A stretch of 37,514 bases of DNA from Lysobacterales bacterium (GCA_022844165.1 JALHMH010000043.1:1-37514); one strand, 5' to 3'. Shown: positions 1-7,572, counted from the first letter of the stretch. Numbers and translations: made by a program. Notes: generated by a model not told the origin, from the letters alone.

Positions 1-358
1 CCCCCATTGAGCGCTGCGCGCTCAATCGCCCCCTTAATTTAAGGGGGCTTCAACAGCCAAAACCGCTCCGAAGAAATTTGACTCAACTAACAAGATCCAG
101 CTCCATCAAGGACTCTACCGAGGCTTCACCTCAGACCGACGAGCATTGCTGGCTTCGCCAGACACCGTACTTGCCACAACCCCCATTGAGCGCTGCGCGC
201 TCAATCGCCCCCTTAATTTGAGGGGGCTTCAACAGCCAAAACCGCTCCGAAGAAATTTGACTCAACTAACAAGATCCAGCTCCATCAAGGACTCTAGCGA
301 GGCTTCGCCTCAGACCGCCGAGCATTGCTGGCTTCGTCCGACAGCGCACTCGCCACAA
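1..358 (+). repeat. Tandem pair of a 179-bp intergenic repeat
   Basis: Positions 1-179 and 180-358 are two nearly identical units in direct tandem with a period of 179 bp. They differ at only a handful of positions, all but one of them in the second half of the unit. Each holds several palindromes: TTGAGCGC-TGC-GCGCTCAA, a GC-rich palindrome beginning GCCCCCTTAA (perfect in the first unit), and GAGGC-TTC-GCCTC (perfect in the second unit; one stem base is mismatched in the first). The window starts inside the first unit, so the array may extend to the left. A diverged third unit follows, and an inverted copy lies at 9359-9518. The array ends about 70 bp before the infA start codon. No transposase is nearby. 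Family unknown; the palindromes suggest structured RNA or a REP/MITE-like element. Confidence 0.9.
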
Positions 359-540
359 CCCCGCGCTCCGCATTTCCGGCCCGGCGGCAAAGCCGCCGGT
401 CGTTCGGATCGGCCCACGCCTATCGGCGTGTAAGCGCCGGTCCTCACCCCCGCTTGTACTCAAGGGGGCTTCAAAAGCCAAAGCCGCTTCGTCGAAAACT
501 TGACTCATTTGTCGTGAGGAGTCTCCGTCAAGGACTCTAG
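292..540 (+). repeat. Third, diverged repeat unit with a different hairpin core
   Basis: This unit runs from one CTCTAG (292-297) to the next (535-540). Its left arm (GAGGC-TTC-GCCTC, then the segment ending near 358) matches the upstream tandem copies. Its right arm (an AAGCCGCTTCG-like stretch, TTGACTCA, then CAAGGACTCTAG) also matches. Between them the TTGAGCGC and CCCCCTTAA palindromes are replaced by a longer block. That block holds GGCGGC-AAA-GCCGCC (within 376-405), CACGCC-TATC-GGCGTG and a weak CCCCC/GGGGG pairing. The replacement block is what distinguishes this copy from its neighbours. Confidence 0.75.
376..405 (+). repeat. Dispersed 30-nt GC-rich hairpin module, copy 1
   Basis: A CCGGCCCGGCGGC stretch, a three-base loop, then GCCGCCGGTCGTTC. 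The same 30-nt module, with changes only in the loop, occurs at 5394-5423 in another intergenic region. Here it sits inside the variable core of the third repeat unit. Confidence 0.7.
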
Positions 541-610
541 CTTGCTCCGCGTTCCTCAGGCAGAATCCGCGGCCTTGCGCTACTGCGCATCTTTAACGAA
601 TTACGAGCGA

Positions 611-829
611 ATGTCGAAAGAAGACCATATCGAAATGGAAGGCACGGTACTTGAGACCTTGCCGAACACTATGTTTCGTGTGCAATTGGAAAACGGCCAC
701 GTCATTACTGCGCACATTTCCGGACGTATGCGCAAGAACTACATCCGCATCCTGACGGGCGACAAAGTCAAAGTCGAAATGACGCCCTACGACCTGAGCA
801 AGGGTCGAATTACGTTCCGCCAGAAATAG
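611..829 (+). CDS. infA: Translation initiation factor IF-1
   Basis: Encodes the 72-residue S1/OB-fold initiation factor that binds the 30S A site with IF-2 and IF-3 during translation initiation in the cytoplasm. The protein starts MSKEDHIEMEGTVLETLP and carries the family hallmarks HISGRMRKNYIRI and GRITFRQ near the C-terminus. It is full length. The reading frame is open 69 bp further upstream to an ATG at 542, but that extension overlaps the repeat boundary and is not part of the conserved protein, so 611 is chosen. A weak GAG precedes the start. The gene stands alone, with a repeat array upstream and the M23 peptidase gene converging on it downstream. Confidence 0.97.
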   Translation: MSKEDHIEMEGTVLETLPNTMFRVQLENGHVITAHISGRMRKNYIRILTGDKVKVEMTPYDLSKGRITFRQK

Positions 830-868
830 CGTTGTTGGTTGCCCGAACCCAGCAGCCGTTCGATCGTT

Positions 869-1825
869 TTATTCCACGATTGTCAGACCGCCCAACACGG
901 CACCTTCTGTCGGTGTGATTCTTTTGTCGTTGTCGGTGAACTGAAATGGCACCGATACCAGTGCGCCGCCGGCGTTGCGCTGCACGACGAAATGCAAATG
1001 TGGGCCAGACGAGAAACCCGTGTTGCCGCTATCGGCAATGTGTTGCCCTGTACGCACACTGTCGCCTACGCCGACCAGAGCGCTTTCGAGTTCCAGATGC
1101 GCATACACGGCCATAGTGCCGTCGTCGTGCACAATGCGAATGTGATTGGCCCGGTCGCCCAGGCGCCGTAAGTCGGTGCCGGATTCATGGAAATCTCGCT
1201 CGACACTCATGACAACGCCGCCTCGCGCAGCAAGGATCGGCGTACCGATGTCGAGCGCGAAATCGACGGCATGATAATTCTCGGCCGCGGTGTGGCTGAA
1301 TTTCCCGCCAAAGGCCTGATGGATCGTGCTGCTGCCCCTGAATGGCAAGCGATAGACCGACTGATCGTTGTGCCTGGCGCCCGGGTTTCCGGGCACATAA
1401 CGATATTGAAACTGGTAGCTCCAACCCAGGCTCGGATCCAGCGGTTGAACCGTAAGTACGGGCGTTGTCTGTTCTCCCCCAATGACCACGGATGCCGGCA
1501 GGGGCGGTTCGCTGATCACGTTGTGCTGAGATTCGAAGCTGATCAGTACCTCGACGGGTCCGCCATAACCATTCCACAGGCTGTAGCGGCGATCGTCTTT
1601 GGGGCCGCTCTCGCGCAACTTGAGGCGTTGCGCAGGATCGACATCGACGAGCTGCTCTTTCACCGGCGCTGTTGTGCCCTCCGGTTTGCTGTCGCTGAAA
1701 TGCACCACGCCGTTTTCGTCGGTGTAACTGTAGATGCGTTTTGCCTCCGCAGACGCGCTGACGAGCGCCAGCACACATGCTGCGATAGAGGAAATTTTTG
1801 CTGCGCAACACATCTGGGCTGACAT
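869..1825 (-). CDS. Secreted DUF4124 / M23 family metallopeptidase
   Basis: A 318-residue predicted periplasmic protein. Residues 1-28 form a signal peptide (two cysteines, a hydrophobic ALVSASAEA stretch). A DUF4124-like segment follows at about 29-60 (RIYSYTDENGVVHFSD). The C-terminal half is an M23/LytM-type zinc endopeptidase domain: FSHTAAENYHAVDF supplies the first metal ligands (H178 and D188 likely), and GPHLHF supplies the HxH motif near H276-H278. Such enzymes cut peptide cross-links in peptidoglycan; the metal-binding residues look intact. The start at 1825 is chosen because it gives a 14-bp gap to the upstream SGNH gene and a complete signal peptide. An in-frame ATG at 1813 is the alternative. 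It is last in a probable sdaA-SGNH-M23 run. Confidence 0.85.
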   Translation of the reverse strand: MSAQMCCAAKISSIAACVLALVSASAEAKRIYSYTDENGVVHFSDSKPEGTTAPVKEQLVDVDPAQRLKLRESGPKDDRRYSLWNGYGGPVEVLISFESQHNVISEPPLPASVVIGGEQTTPVLTVQPLDPSLGWSYQFQYRYVPGNPGARHNDQSVYRLPFRGSSTIHQAFGGKFSHTAAENYHAVDFALDIGTPILAARGGVVMSVERDFHESGTDLRRLGDRANHIRIVHDDGTMAVYAHLELESALVGVGDSVRTGQHIADSGNTGFSSGPHLHFVVQRNAGGALVSVPFQFTDNDKRITPTEGAVLGGLTIVE

Positions 1826-1839
1826 AAGCCGAATCCGCC

Positions 1840-2964
1840 TCACTGAGTGCCTGCCAAGGCTGTCGGCACATTCTCGCATTGCGCGCCGCGCGCCGCTGGC
1901 GCATTCGTTAATTTCAGCGCAATCTCATCGACCATGGCGGCTGCGAGCGCTTGTTGGCCCGTTTCGGACAGATGTACAAAATCGAAGAACACTGCAGACG
2001 ACGTGACGAACGACACAGCAATGTCTGGCGCTAAACGCGAAACGGCCTTGGTTGCTGCGCGCTGCAATAGAACGTGATCGCGTTCGCTGGCCTCGACGAT
2101 AGCGGTTTCATCGGCTTGCGCAATGCTCAAATCGAAGACCGTCGGTTGCCAACGATGTACGGTCGGGATCGTGCCAGCGATGGCCCGGGCTTGTGCCACG
2201 CTCGCCAGATACTGTTGGGCAATACTGTGCGCCAGCGTTTGGCGCGAGGTATCGTCGAGTGTAGTCGGCGAACGTTGTATCAAGCGCGCAACGCCCTCAA
2301 AACGGGCAGCGATTGCCGCCAGCAATCTCGGCGCCTGACGGGAGCTTAGAAACTCCAGTTCACGTGTTGCTTCGTTTTGCGGGATTCCTGCCACGCCGCG
2401 CTGGTAGGCAGCGAATACGTCATTGGCGCCGTCGACAAATACACTGAGCGATGGGGATGCGCCGCAGCGCAAGGCGAGTTGGAATGCCTGCAGACTTTGA
2501 TGGCTGACATAGCCGGACTCGGCGAAGTTCAGGACCTCAGATCGCAGTCCGCGTTGCATCAACGCGTCTTGCAGTGCCGCCGCCAACGTACCGTTCTGGC
2601 GGTTGCCGGTGCCCCAGGCTGTGGAGCCGCCGAATAACCAGATCGTATGCGTCGCGCGGTCCAGAGCGGGCGTGACGCGAAAGCCGTGCGCATCGACCTC
2701 AATCAACTCGCCATCGTAGGGTTTGCGCCGCCAATAGACATAGGGCCGCCAGCGTGTATGCCGGGCCGCGTCATGCTCACGCCAATAGGCGTCGATCCAG
2801 TCCACTCCTGCCACCGCTGCCGCATGCGATCGATTCGGCATCGCTGCGTTACCGTAGGTTTCACGAGCGTTTTCCGGTAGCGCCGCGCGCAGCAGCTGTT
2901 CCACGATCAGGAGCAGCACGACGGCAATCCCGATCGACATCCAGAGCTGTGCCAGAAACTTCAT
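1840..2964 (-). CDS. SGNH/GDSL-family hydrolase, membrane anchored
   Basis: A 374-residue protein with one N-terminal hydrophobic segment (about residues 8-28, no clear cleavage site), which suggests an inner-membrane anchor with a periplasmic domain. SGNH blocks are recognisable: LFGGSTAWG with nucleophile S114 in place of GDS, NFAESGYVS for block II, DGAND at about 178-182 for the oxyanion Asn, and DFVHLS near the C-terminus for the Asp-His pair. The family removes or transfers acyl groups on sugars, lipids or proteins; the substrate cannot be read from the sequence. The start at 2964 is preferred over 2988 because the extra residues precede the natural anchor. It lies 201 bp downstream of sdaA on the same strand and 14 bp upstream of the M23 gene, so it may act on the cell envelope. 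Confidence 0.8.
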   Translation of the reverse strand: MKFLAQLWMSIGIAVVLLLIVEQLLRAALPENARETYGNAAMPNRSHAAAVAGVDWIDAYWREHDAARHTRWRPYVYWRRKPYDGELIEVDAHGFRVTPALDRATHTIWLFGGSTAWGTGNRQNGTLAAALQDALMQRGLRSEVLNFAESGYVSHQSLQAFQLALRCGASPSLSVFVDGANDVFAAYQRGVAGIPQNEATRELEFLSSRQAPRLLAAIAARFEGVARLIQRSPTTLDDTSRQTLAHSIAQQYLASVAQARAIAGTIPTVHRWQPTVFDLSIAQADETAIVEASERDHVLLQRAATKAVSRLAPDIAVSFVTSSAVFFDFVHLSETGQQALAAAMVDEIALKLTNAPAARGAQCENVPTALAGTQ

Positions 2965-3043
2965 GGCCTTCAATGTTTGGGATCCCAACGTTGAACAGAT
3001 GCGCGTCGAACTTTATGAAACCGATCACGGAAGGCTGAATCTT

Positions 3044-3085
3044 TCGCACGAGGAGGCACGGACACAAAGACGCAAGAAACCGGGC
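3044..3085. repeat. Degenerate GCACGGACACAAAGACGC-like motif
   Basis: The spacer between sdaA and the SGNH gene contains a degenerate run of short ACGAGG / CACGGACAC / AAAGACGC units. It resembles the widespread short-period intergenic repeats of the CACGAAGACACGAAG type. No gene is seen in this 201-bp spacer. Confidence 0.3.
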
Positions 3086-3165
3086 GGCTTAGACATTCCG
3101 CTGCGTGGTTTTCTGCCTTCTTGCGAGATCAAGCTCAAAGATGCGCTCCGCGCGACCGGCGATAC

Positions 3166-4542
3166 TCAGCATTCGATCACATTCACAGCTAACCCACCGC
3201 GGCTGGTTTCCTTGTATTTGTCCTGCATATCGCGACCCGTGTCGCGCATGGTCTTGATGACTTTGTCGAGGGAGACGCGATGTTTGCCATCGCCGCGCAA
3301 TGCCATGCGCGAGGCGTTGATGGCTTTGACCGCTCCCATGGCATTACGTTCGATGCACGGGATTTGCACTAACCCGCCGATGGGATCGCACGTCAGGCCC
3401 AGATTGTGTTCCATGCCGATTTCGGCCGCATTCTCGACTTGCAGCACACTGCCGTCCAATGCGGCGGTCAGGCCGCCCGCGGCCATGGAGCATGCGACGC
3501 CGACCTCTCCCTGGCAGCCCACTTCCGCGCCCGAAATCGATGCATTCTCCTTGTACAAAATGCCAATCGCGCCTGCGGTCAGCATGAAGTCGAGCACGCC
3601 GTTGTCGTCAGCACCAGGGCAAAAGCGCGAGTAGTAATGCATGACCGCGGGCACGATGCCAGCGGCACCGTTGGTGGGTGCCGTGACGACGCGGCCGCCG
3701 GCAGCATTTTCCTCGTTGACCGCCAGTGCGTACAGATTGACCCAGTCCAGTATCGTTAGCGGATCGCGTAAATTGGCTTCAGGTCGGGCTGTTAACTCCC
3801 GATACATGGCAGGCGCGCGCCGCGCAACTTTCAGGCCACCTGGCAGCACGCCGTCCGCACGCAGGCCGCGCGTAACGCAATCCTGCATAGCTTGCCAGAT
3901 GCGCAACAGGCCCTCGCGAATTTCGCTATCGGTCCGCCACACGCGCTCGTTGGCGCGCATCACTTGAGCGATCGACAGTGTGTTCTCGGCGCATTGCTTC
4001 AACAGCTCATCGCCGGTCGAGAACGGGTAGGGTTGCGCGGTGGCATCGGGAACGATGCGATCTGCGGCGGCTTCGTCGTGGTTGACCACGAAACCGCCGC
4101 CGACCGAATAGTAGTCACGTGTCAGCAGCACAGTTTCATCCGTGCCGAAGGCTGTCATTCGCATGCCGTTGCTGTGGTACGGAAGCTTTTGGCGCTTGTT
4201 GAAGATCAGGTCGGTTTTTTCGTCGAATCGGATTGGGAAGCCAAGAACGGAAAGGCGTTTTTCCAGGCGAATGCGTTCAAGGTCGCGTGGAATCTGGTCT
4301 GGATCGATACGATCCGGTTCGTTCCCTTCGAAGCCCAGCAATACCGCCACATCGGTACCATGCCCCCGTCCGGTATGCGCCAGCGAACCGAAGAGCTCGC
4401 CTCGCAGCCTTGCGACATTGGCCAAAAGTCCGCGCTCCTGCAAGCGATGCACAAAACGACTGCCGGCGCGCATCGGACCTACTGTGTGTGAAGAGGAAGG
4501 TCCAATTCCAATTTTGAAGAGGTCAAAAACGCTGACTGCCAC
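3166..4542 (-). CDS. sdaA: L-serine dehydratase (single-chain, iron-sulfur)
   Basis: A 458-residue cytoplasmic enzyme that deaminates L-serine to pyruvate and ammonia, feeding serine carbon into central metabolism. It begins MAVSVFDLFKIGIGPSSSHT with the SSSHT substrate-binding motif of the beta domain. The alpha domain carries GCQGEVGVACSMAAGGL and CDPIGGLVQIPCIERNAMG, which contain the cysteines expected to ligate the 4Fe-4S cluster. Length matches the fused beta-alpha type of E. coli SdaA. It is transcribed divergently from the glutaredoxin-like gene, with about 120 bp between the starts, and may lead the minus-strand run that includes the SGNH and M23 genes, although the 201-bp gap makes read-through uncertain. 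Confidence 0.96.
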   Translation of the reverse strand: MAVSVFDLFKIGIGPSSSHTVGPMRAGSRFVHRLQERGLLANVARLRGELFGSLAHTGRGHGTDVAVLLGFEGNEPDRIDPDQIPRDLERIRLEKRLSVLGFPIRFDEKTDLIFNKRQKLPYHSNGMRMTAFGTDETVLLTRDYYSVGGGFVVNHDEAAADRIVPDATAQPYPFSTGDELLKQCAENTLSIAQVMRANERVWRTDSEIREGLLRIWQAMQDCVTRGLRADGVLPGGLKVARRAPAMYRELTARPEANLRDPLTILDWVNLYALAVNEENAAGGRVVTAPTNGAAGIVPAVMHYYSRFCPGADDNGVLDFMLTAGAIGILYKENASISGAEVGCQGEVGVACSMAAGGLTAALDGSVLQVENAAEIGMEHNLGLTCDPIGGLVQIPCIERNAMGAVKAINASRMALRGDGKHRVSLDKVIKTMRDTGRDMQDKYKETSRGGLAVNVIEC

Positions 4543-4665
4543 GGCGCGTACCCTTGAACGGCGAAGGGGGGATTATCCTGGATTCAATCGCCCGGCGCGC
4601 TGATGCGACTTGCCCTCAGACCCGATCGCCGCAATGATCGAGAGCCTGCCACGCCTCACGGCGAT

Positions 4666-4893
4666 ATGCTGACCCTCTATTTTCGAGAGTACTGTCATCT
4701 ATGCGAAGACGCCGAGGCAATGTTGGCCTCGCTGCGTATTGCGTATCGTCGTATCGACATTGATACCGACTTGGCGCTGACAGCCCGCTATGGGCTTCGG
4801 GTCCCCGTTTTGCGGCAGGAGAGCGGTAAAGAAATCGACGGCCCCTTCGATCCCGACTTAATCGCCGCATGGATTGCCGGTCCGGCGACATAG
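4666..4893 (+). CDS. Glutaredoxin-family protein (DUF836-like)
   Basis: A 75-residue thioredoxin-fold protein beginning MLTLYFREYCHLCEDAEAML, with a C10-H-L-C13 redox motif, and a VPVL segment (cis-Pro) at about 44-47. Small proteins of this type are assigned to thiol-disulfide exchange; the partner is unknown. The frame is open back to an ATG at 4603, but the thioredoxin fold starts at 4666, so that start is used; no strong ribosome-binding site precedes either. It is monocistronic as far as can be seen: sdaA is divergent upstream and a 710-bp gene-free region follows. Confidence 0.8.
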   Translation: MLTLYFREYCHLCEDAEAMLASLRIAYRRIDIDTDLALTARYGLRVPVLRQESGKEIDGPFDPDLIAAWIAGPAT

Positions 4894-5044
4894 CTGCCGG
4901 TCGTTCGACCTGCCACAGCACCGGCCTTGCGACGTGAGCCGTTGGGCCGAATTGCCAGGCGCGGGAGATGTGGCACAGACGCTCTAGCCCGCATATTTCA
5001 TGAGAGAACGCGGAAGATCGCGAAGGGTGAGAAAGGGCAAGCTT

Positions 5045-5060
5045 GCATCGCATGCGATGC
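5045..5060. other. Perfect 16-nt palindrome
   Basis: GCATCGCATGCGATGC reads identically on both strands. It could be a binding site for a dimeric regulator or part of a cruciform; nothing around it names a regulator. Confidence 0.5.
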
Positions 5061-5074
5061 GCCCTCTCGAACGA

Positions 5075-5093
5075 CTGGCGGCTGCGCCGCCAG
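5075..5093. other. Stem-loop, 8-bp stem
   Basis: CTGGCGGC, a TGC loop, then GCCGCCAG gives a perfect 8-bp stem inside the inverted-repeat-bounded segment. No T-run follows on either strand, so it is not called a terminator. Confidence 0.5.
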
Positions 5094-5393
5094 GCCGGAC
5101 CTTTGCGCCGGAATCGAGGCGCGAGAAGGAGGAATGGTTGTTCCATTGCGATGACGAGCAACGAAGAGTCCGGCGCAAAGAACGAGCGAGGGCCGTGTTG
5201 GCGAGGAAATGGCAGCGGACAGCCTGTCATTCCAACCAATTCGAAGGTTCCGCGCCGTTACAACGAAATGAGGCCATTTCATCGCGGCCTCATGAAATAT
5301 GCGGGCTGGTGTTCCGCAATGACCTTGAACGATTTCCGCGTCTTTCGACCCCATGCAGCGTTGCTTCTCGTCGCCATAGAAGAGCTATGTCGT

Positions 5394-5423
5394 CCGGCCC
5401 GGCGGCGCAGCCGCCGGTCGTTC
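5394..5423 (+). repeat. Dispersed 30-nt GC-rich hairpin module, copy 2
   Basis: Matches 376-405 except in the three-base loop: CCGGCCCGGCGGC, GCA, then GCCGCCGGTCGTTC. A partial copy of the right side (GCCGGTCGTTCG) also appears just after the glutaredoxin-like gene, near 4896. Confidence 0.7.
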
Positions 5424-5533
5424 AAGTCGGCTCGCGGCATGCCGCGAAAGCCACCGACTTTCACCCTCGTCGCGCCTTGCCTGACGCCGATATCCATCGG
5501 AAATAGTGTTCAACTTAATGACGGAACACCACA

Positions 5534-5555
5534 CTAGCGAGGCTTCGCCTCAGAC
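5534..5555 (+). repeat. Fragment of the CTCTAG-bounded repeat
   Basis: These 22 bases equal positions 294-315 of the repeat array, comprising CTAG followed by the GAGGC-TTC-GCCTC hairpin. Similarity stops afterwards. It lies about 50 bp beyond the stop codon of the DUF1287 gene, so the hairpin could also act as a 3'-end structure for that gene. Confidence 0.7.
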
Positions 5556-5603
5556 TGTCTGACGCACGGCCTTGCGGCTTTTGAAGAAGCAGACGCAGCG
5601 TGA

Positions 5604-6179
5604 CTACGGCGCACATGTATGAAGCGCGTATCTGTAGTGCCCTGTGAGGGTATAGGCGCGAAGCACATCCTCCTCGCGCGCGCCAGCACCGACGTTGTGG
5701 ATGACCAGCGGTCGCTCACCATTGCGCCGATCCGAGACGACGCCAATGTGTGGCAGGTTGCCCGGCAGCATGAACGTTACCAGATCGCCTGGCTTGAACG
5801 CAGTGTCGTCGCCCGCAACACCCAAGGATTGCCCGTGTCGCTCGAAGAATCGCTGCAAATTTGGCACACGTCGATGGTCAATGTTGCGATCGGGGCTGCG
5901 CAGCCCCCAGTTTCTCGGATAGACCGAGAAGTGCGCGCGCATGTCTTCATGTACCAGGACCTGCAAGTCGATGTCGAGCTGACGATACGCGCGCACAATC
6001 ACATCCGTGCAGACGCCCCGAACCATCGGCACATCGCCCAGCGGATAGGAAAGTTGTTCGTAGCTGCCATCGTAGCGCAGCGTCACGCCGATCTGTTGCC
6101 GGGCCGCATCGACCAGGCACTGGCCGGCGACAGCTTCGGACATCAGAAAAACGCCGACAAGTCGTGTGAGAAGTCGCAT
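5604..6179 (-). CDS. Secreted DUF1287 family protein
   Basis: A 191-residue predicted periplasmic protein. Residues 1-19 (MRLLTRLVGVFLMSEAVAG) look like a signal peptide. The rest matches the DUF1287 family: ARQQIGVTLRYDGSY, GVCTDVIVRAYRQ with a cysteine placed as in NlpC/P60-like folds, FERHGQSL, PGDLVTFMLPGNLPHIGVVSD with a conserved His, and VIHNVGAG. A Cys-His arrangement of this kind suggests a papain-like hydrolase acting on peptidoglycan or peptides, but the family's activity is not established to my knowledge. It is divergent from kbl (115 bp between the starts), and its 3' end faces the gene-free repeat region. Confidence 0.8.
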   Translation of the reverse strand: MRLLTRLVGVFLMSEAVAGQCLVDAARQQIGVTLRYDGSYEQLSYPLGDVPMVRGVCTDVIVRAYRQLDIDLQVLVHEDMRAHFSVYPRNWGLRSPDRNIDHRRVPNLQRFFERHGQSLGVAGDDTAFKPGDLVTFMLPGNLPHIGVVSDRRNGERPLVIHNVGAGAREEDVLRAYTLTGHYRYALHTCAP

Positions 6180-6294
6180 CGCCAGCCCAGAGCAAGTGAT
6201 TGGTTCCTGACAATTGACCTTGGCGCAGGCGAATGGTTCGCCTGGCGCCTTTCAATCCGGCAGAATTGAACTTTCCGAACCGCAAAAGACCTCC

Positions 6295-7485
6295 ATGTCC
6301 GCAACTGCTTACGCACGTTTCCAATCTGAACTGGCCGCAATTGAGGACGACGGTTTGCTGAAGCGCGAACGGATCATCGCGACGCCGCAGGCGGCGCAGG
6401 TTACGTTGGCCGATGGCAGCACTGTACTGAACTTCTGTGCCAACAACTACCTGGGTCTGGCCGATCACCCGGCTGTGATTGCTGCCGCAAAGCAGGCTTT
6501 GGATTCGCATGGATTTGGTGTCGCTTCGGTGCGTTTCATCTGTGGTACTCAGGATCTGCACAAACAGCTCGAAGCCAAGATCGCCGAGTTCTTCCATACT
6601 GACGATGCGATTCTCTACGCCGCCTGTTTCGATGCCAATGGTGGTTTGTTCGAGCCGTTGTTGGGCAGCGAGGATGCGATCATCTCCGACGCGCTGAACC
6701 ATGCATCGATCATCGACGGCGTGCGTTTGTGCAAAGCACAGCGCTATCGATACGCCAATGGCGATATGGCCGATCTCGAGGTGCAGTTGCAGGCTGCGAG
6801 CGGCGCGCGCACGCGGCTGATTACCACCGATGGAGTGTTCAGCATGGATGGTGCCATCGCGCCGCTTAAAGAGATCTGCGAGCTGGCGCAGAAATACGAT
6901 GCGCTGGTGCACATTGATGAGTGTCACGCCAGCGGCTTTCTTGGACCGACCGGTCGAGGTACGGCCGAGTTGCACGGGGTGATGGATCGCATCGACATCT
7001 ACACCTCGACACTGGGTAAGGCGCTCGGCGGTGGCTTGGGCGGATTCACCACTGGCCGGCGCGAGATCATCGAACTGCTGCGGCAACGGTCGCGGCCTTA
7101 TTTGTTCTCCAACTCTCTACCGCCCGCGGTCGCCGCGGCGAGCTTGAAGGTGTTCGAGCTGCTCATGGGAGCAGATCGTTTGCGGCGAAAACTGGCGGAA
7201 AACACCGGTTACTTCCGCGCGCGCATGACGGCCGCCGGATTCGATCTGAAGCCTGGAGTGCATCCGATTACGCCGGTGATGCTGTATGACGCAAAGGTCG
7301 CGCAGGAATTTGCTTCGCGTTTGTTGCAGCATGGTGTTTATGTGATTGGGTTCTTTTTTCCAGTGGTGCCCAAGGGTCAGGCACGTATTCGTGTGCAGAT
7401 ATCGGCGGCGCATGAGCGCTCGCACCTCGATCGAGCAGTCGCCGCGTTCACAACGGTTGGGCGAGAATTGGGTGTTATCCACTGA
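6295..7485 (+). CDS. kbl: Glycine C-acetyltransferase (2-amino-3-ketobutyrate CoA ligase)
   Basis: A 396-residue PLP-dependent alpha-oxoamine synthase that cleaves 2-amino-3-ketobutyrate with CoA to glycine and acetyl-CoA, the second step of threonine catabolism. Diagnostic motifs are NFCANNYLGLADHP near the N-terminus, DECHASGFLGPTGRG, and TSTLGKALGGGLGG with the Schiff-base lysine. Length matches E. coli Kbl. The frame opens at 6214, but the conserved protein starts at MSATAYARFQSELA (6295). The usual partner tdh (threonine dehydrogenase) is not adjacent; an OsmC-like gene follows after 87 bp on the same strand. Confidence 0.96.
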   Translation: MSATAYARFQSELAAIEDDGLLKRERIIATPQAAQVTLADGSTVLNFCANNYLGLADHPAVIAAAKQALDSHGFGVASVRFICGTQDLHKQLEAKIAEFFHTDDAILYAACFDANGGLFEPLLGSEDAIISDALNHASIIDGVRLCKAQRYRYANGDMADLEVQLQAASGARTRLITTDGVFSMDGAIAPLKEICELAQKYDALVHIDECHASGFLGPTGRGTAELHGVMDRIDIYTSTLGKALGGGLGGFTTGRREIIELLRQRSRPYLFSNSLPPAVAAASLKVFELLMGADRLRRKLAENTGYFRARMTAAGFDLKPGVHPITPVMLYDAKVAQEFASRLLQHGVYVIGFFFPVVPKGQARIRVQISAAHERSHLDRAVAAFTTVGRELGVIH

Positions 7486-7572
7486 GTCGTCACTGGGCGG
7501 ACAACCGGCGCCGCGCCCAAAGAGACATCTCCTCGCTGTTACTTCTTCCGAACTCAAAGAGTGCTAATCGCC

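Larger units (their letters stand above)
4986..5307. repeat. Candidate MITE-like segment with 19-nt terminal inverted repeats
   Basis: AGCCCGCATATTTCATGAG at 4986-5004 is the exact reverse complement of 5289-5307. The 322-bp segment between and including them encodes no convincing protein and contains further palindromes. No target-site duplication is evident at the outer edges, so mobility is inference only. An alternative is that the two ends are independent copies of a short dispersed element in opposite orientation. Confidence 0.5.
4894..5603. other. Gene-free, hairpin-rich intergenic region
   Basis: This 710-bp stretch separates the glutaredoxin-like gene from the convergent DUF1287 gene. 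All open frames in it lack recognisable protein features and overlap each other on both strands, so I call none coding. It holds a 322-bp segment bounded by 19-nt inverted repeats (4986-5307), a perfect 16-nt palindrome (5045-5060), an 8-bp-stem hairpin (5075-5093), a 12-nt inverted pair (5101-5112 and 5169-5180), a second copy of a GC-rich hairpin module (5394-5423), and a fragment of the window's repeat family (5534-5555). Confidence 0.7.

Noticed and set aside
1..358. CRISPR array
   Set aside because: The period is 179 bp, the repeats are nearly identical over their whole length with no unique spacers, and no cas genes are present.
146..540. Open frames in the repeat array (146-433 and 325-540 plus, 266-508 minus), whose translations resemble one read from 9643-9287 on the minus strand
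   Set aside because: The similarity follows the DNA repeat; frames overlap on both strands, have no ribosome-binding sites and break at unit boundaries, so the conservation is of the element and not of a protein.
5114..5154. An AAGGAGG followed closely by ATG, suggesting a small gene
   Set aside because: The frame stops after six codons (MVVPLR), so no protein is supported; it may be chance.
4986..5307. An insertion sequence
   Set aside because: There are inverted ends but no transposase reading frame and no visible target-site duplication.
5000..5537. Overlapping frames of up to 168 codons in the gene-free region
   Set aside because: They run through palindromes and a repeat fragment, are Arg-rich and low in normal hydrophobic pattern, and compete on several frames and both strands.
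5947..7086. A 379-codon minus-strand frame opposite kbl
   Set aside because: It is a shadow of the GC-rich kbl coding strand; kbl is full length with its PLP lysine motif.
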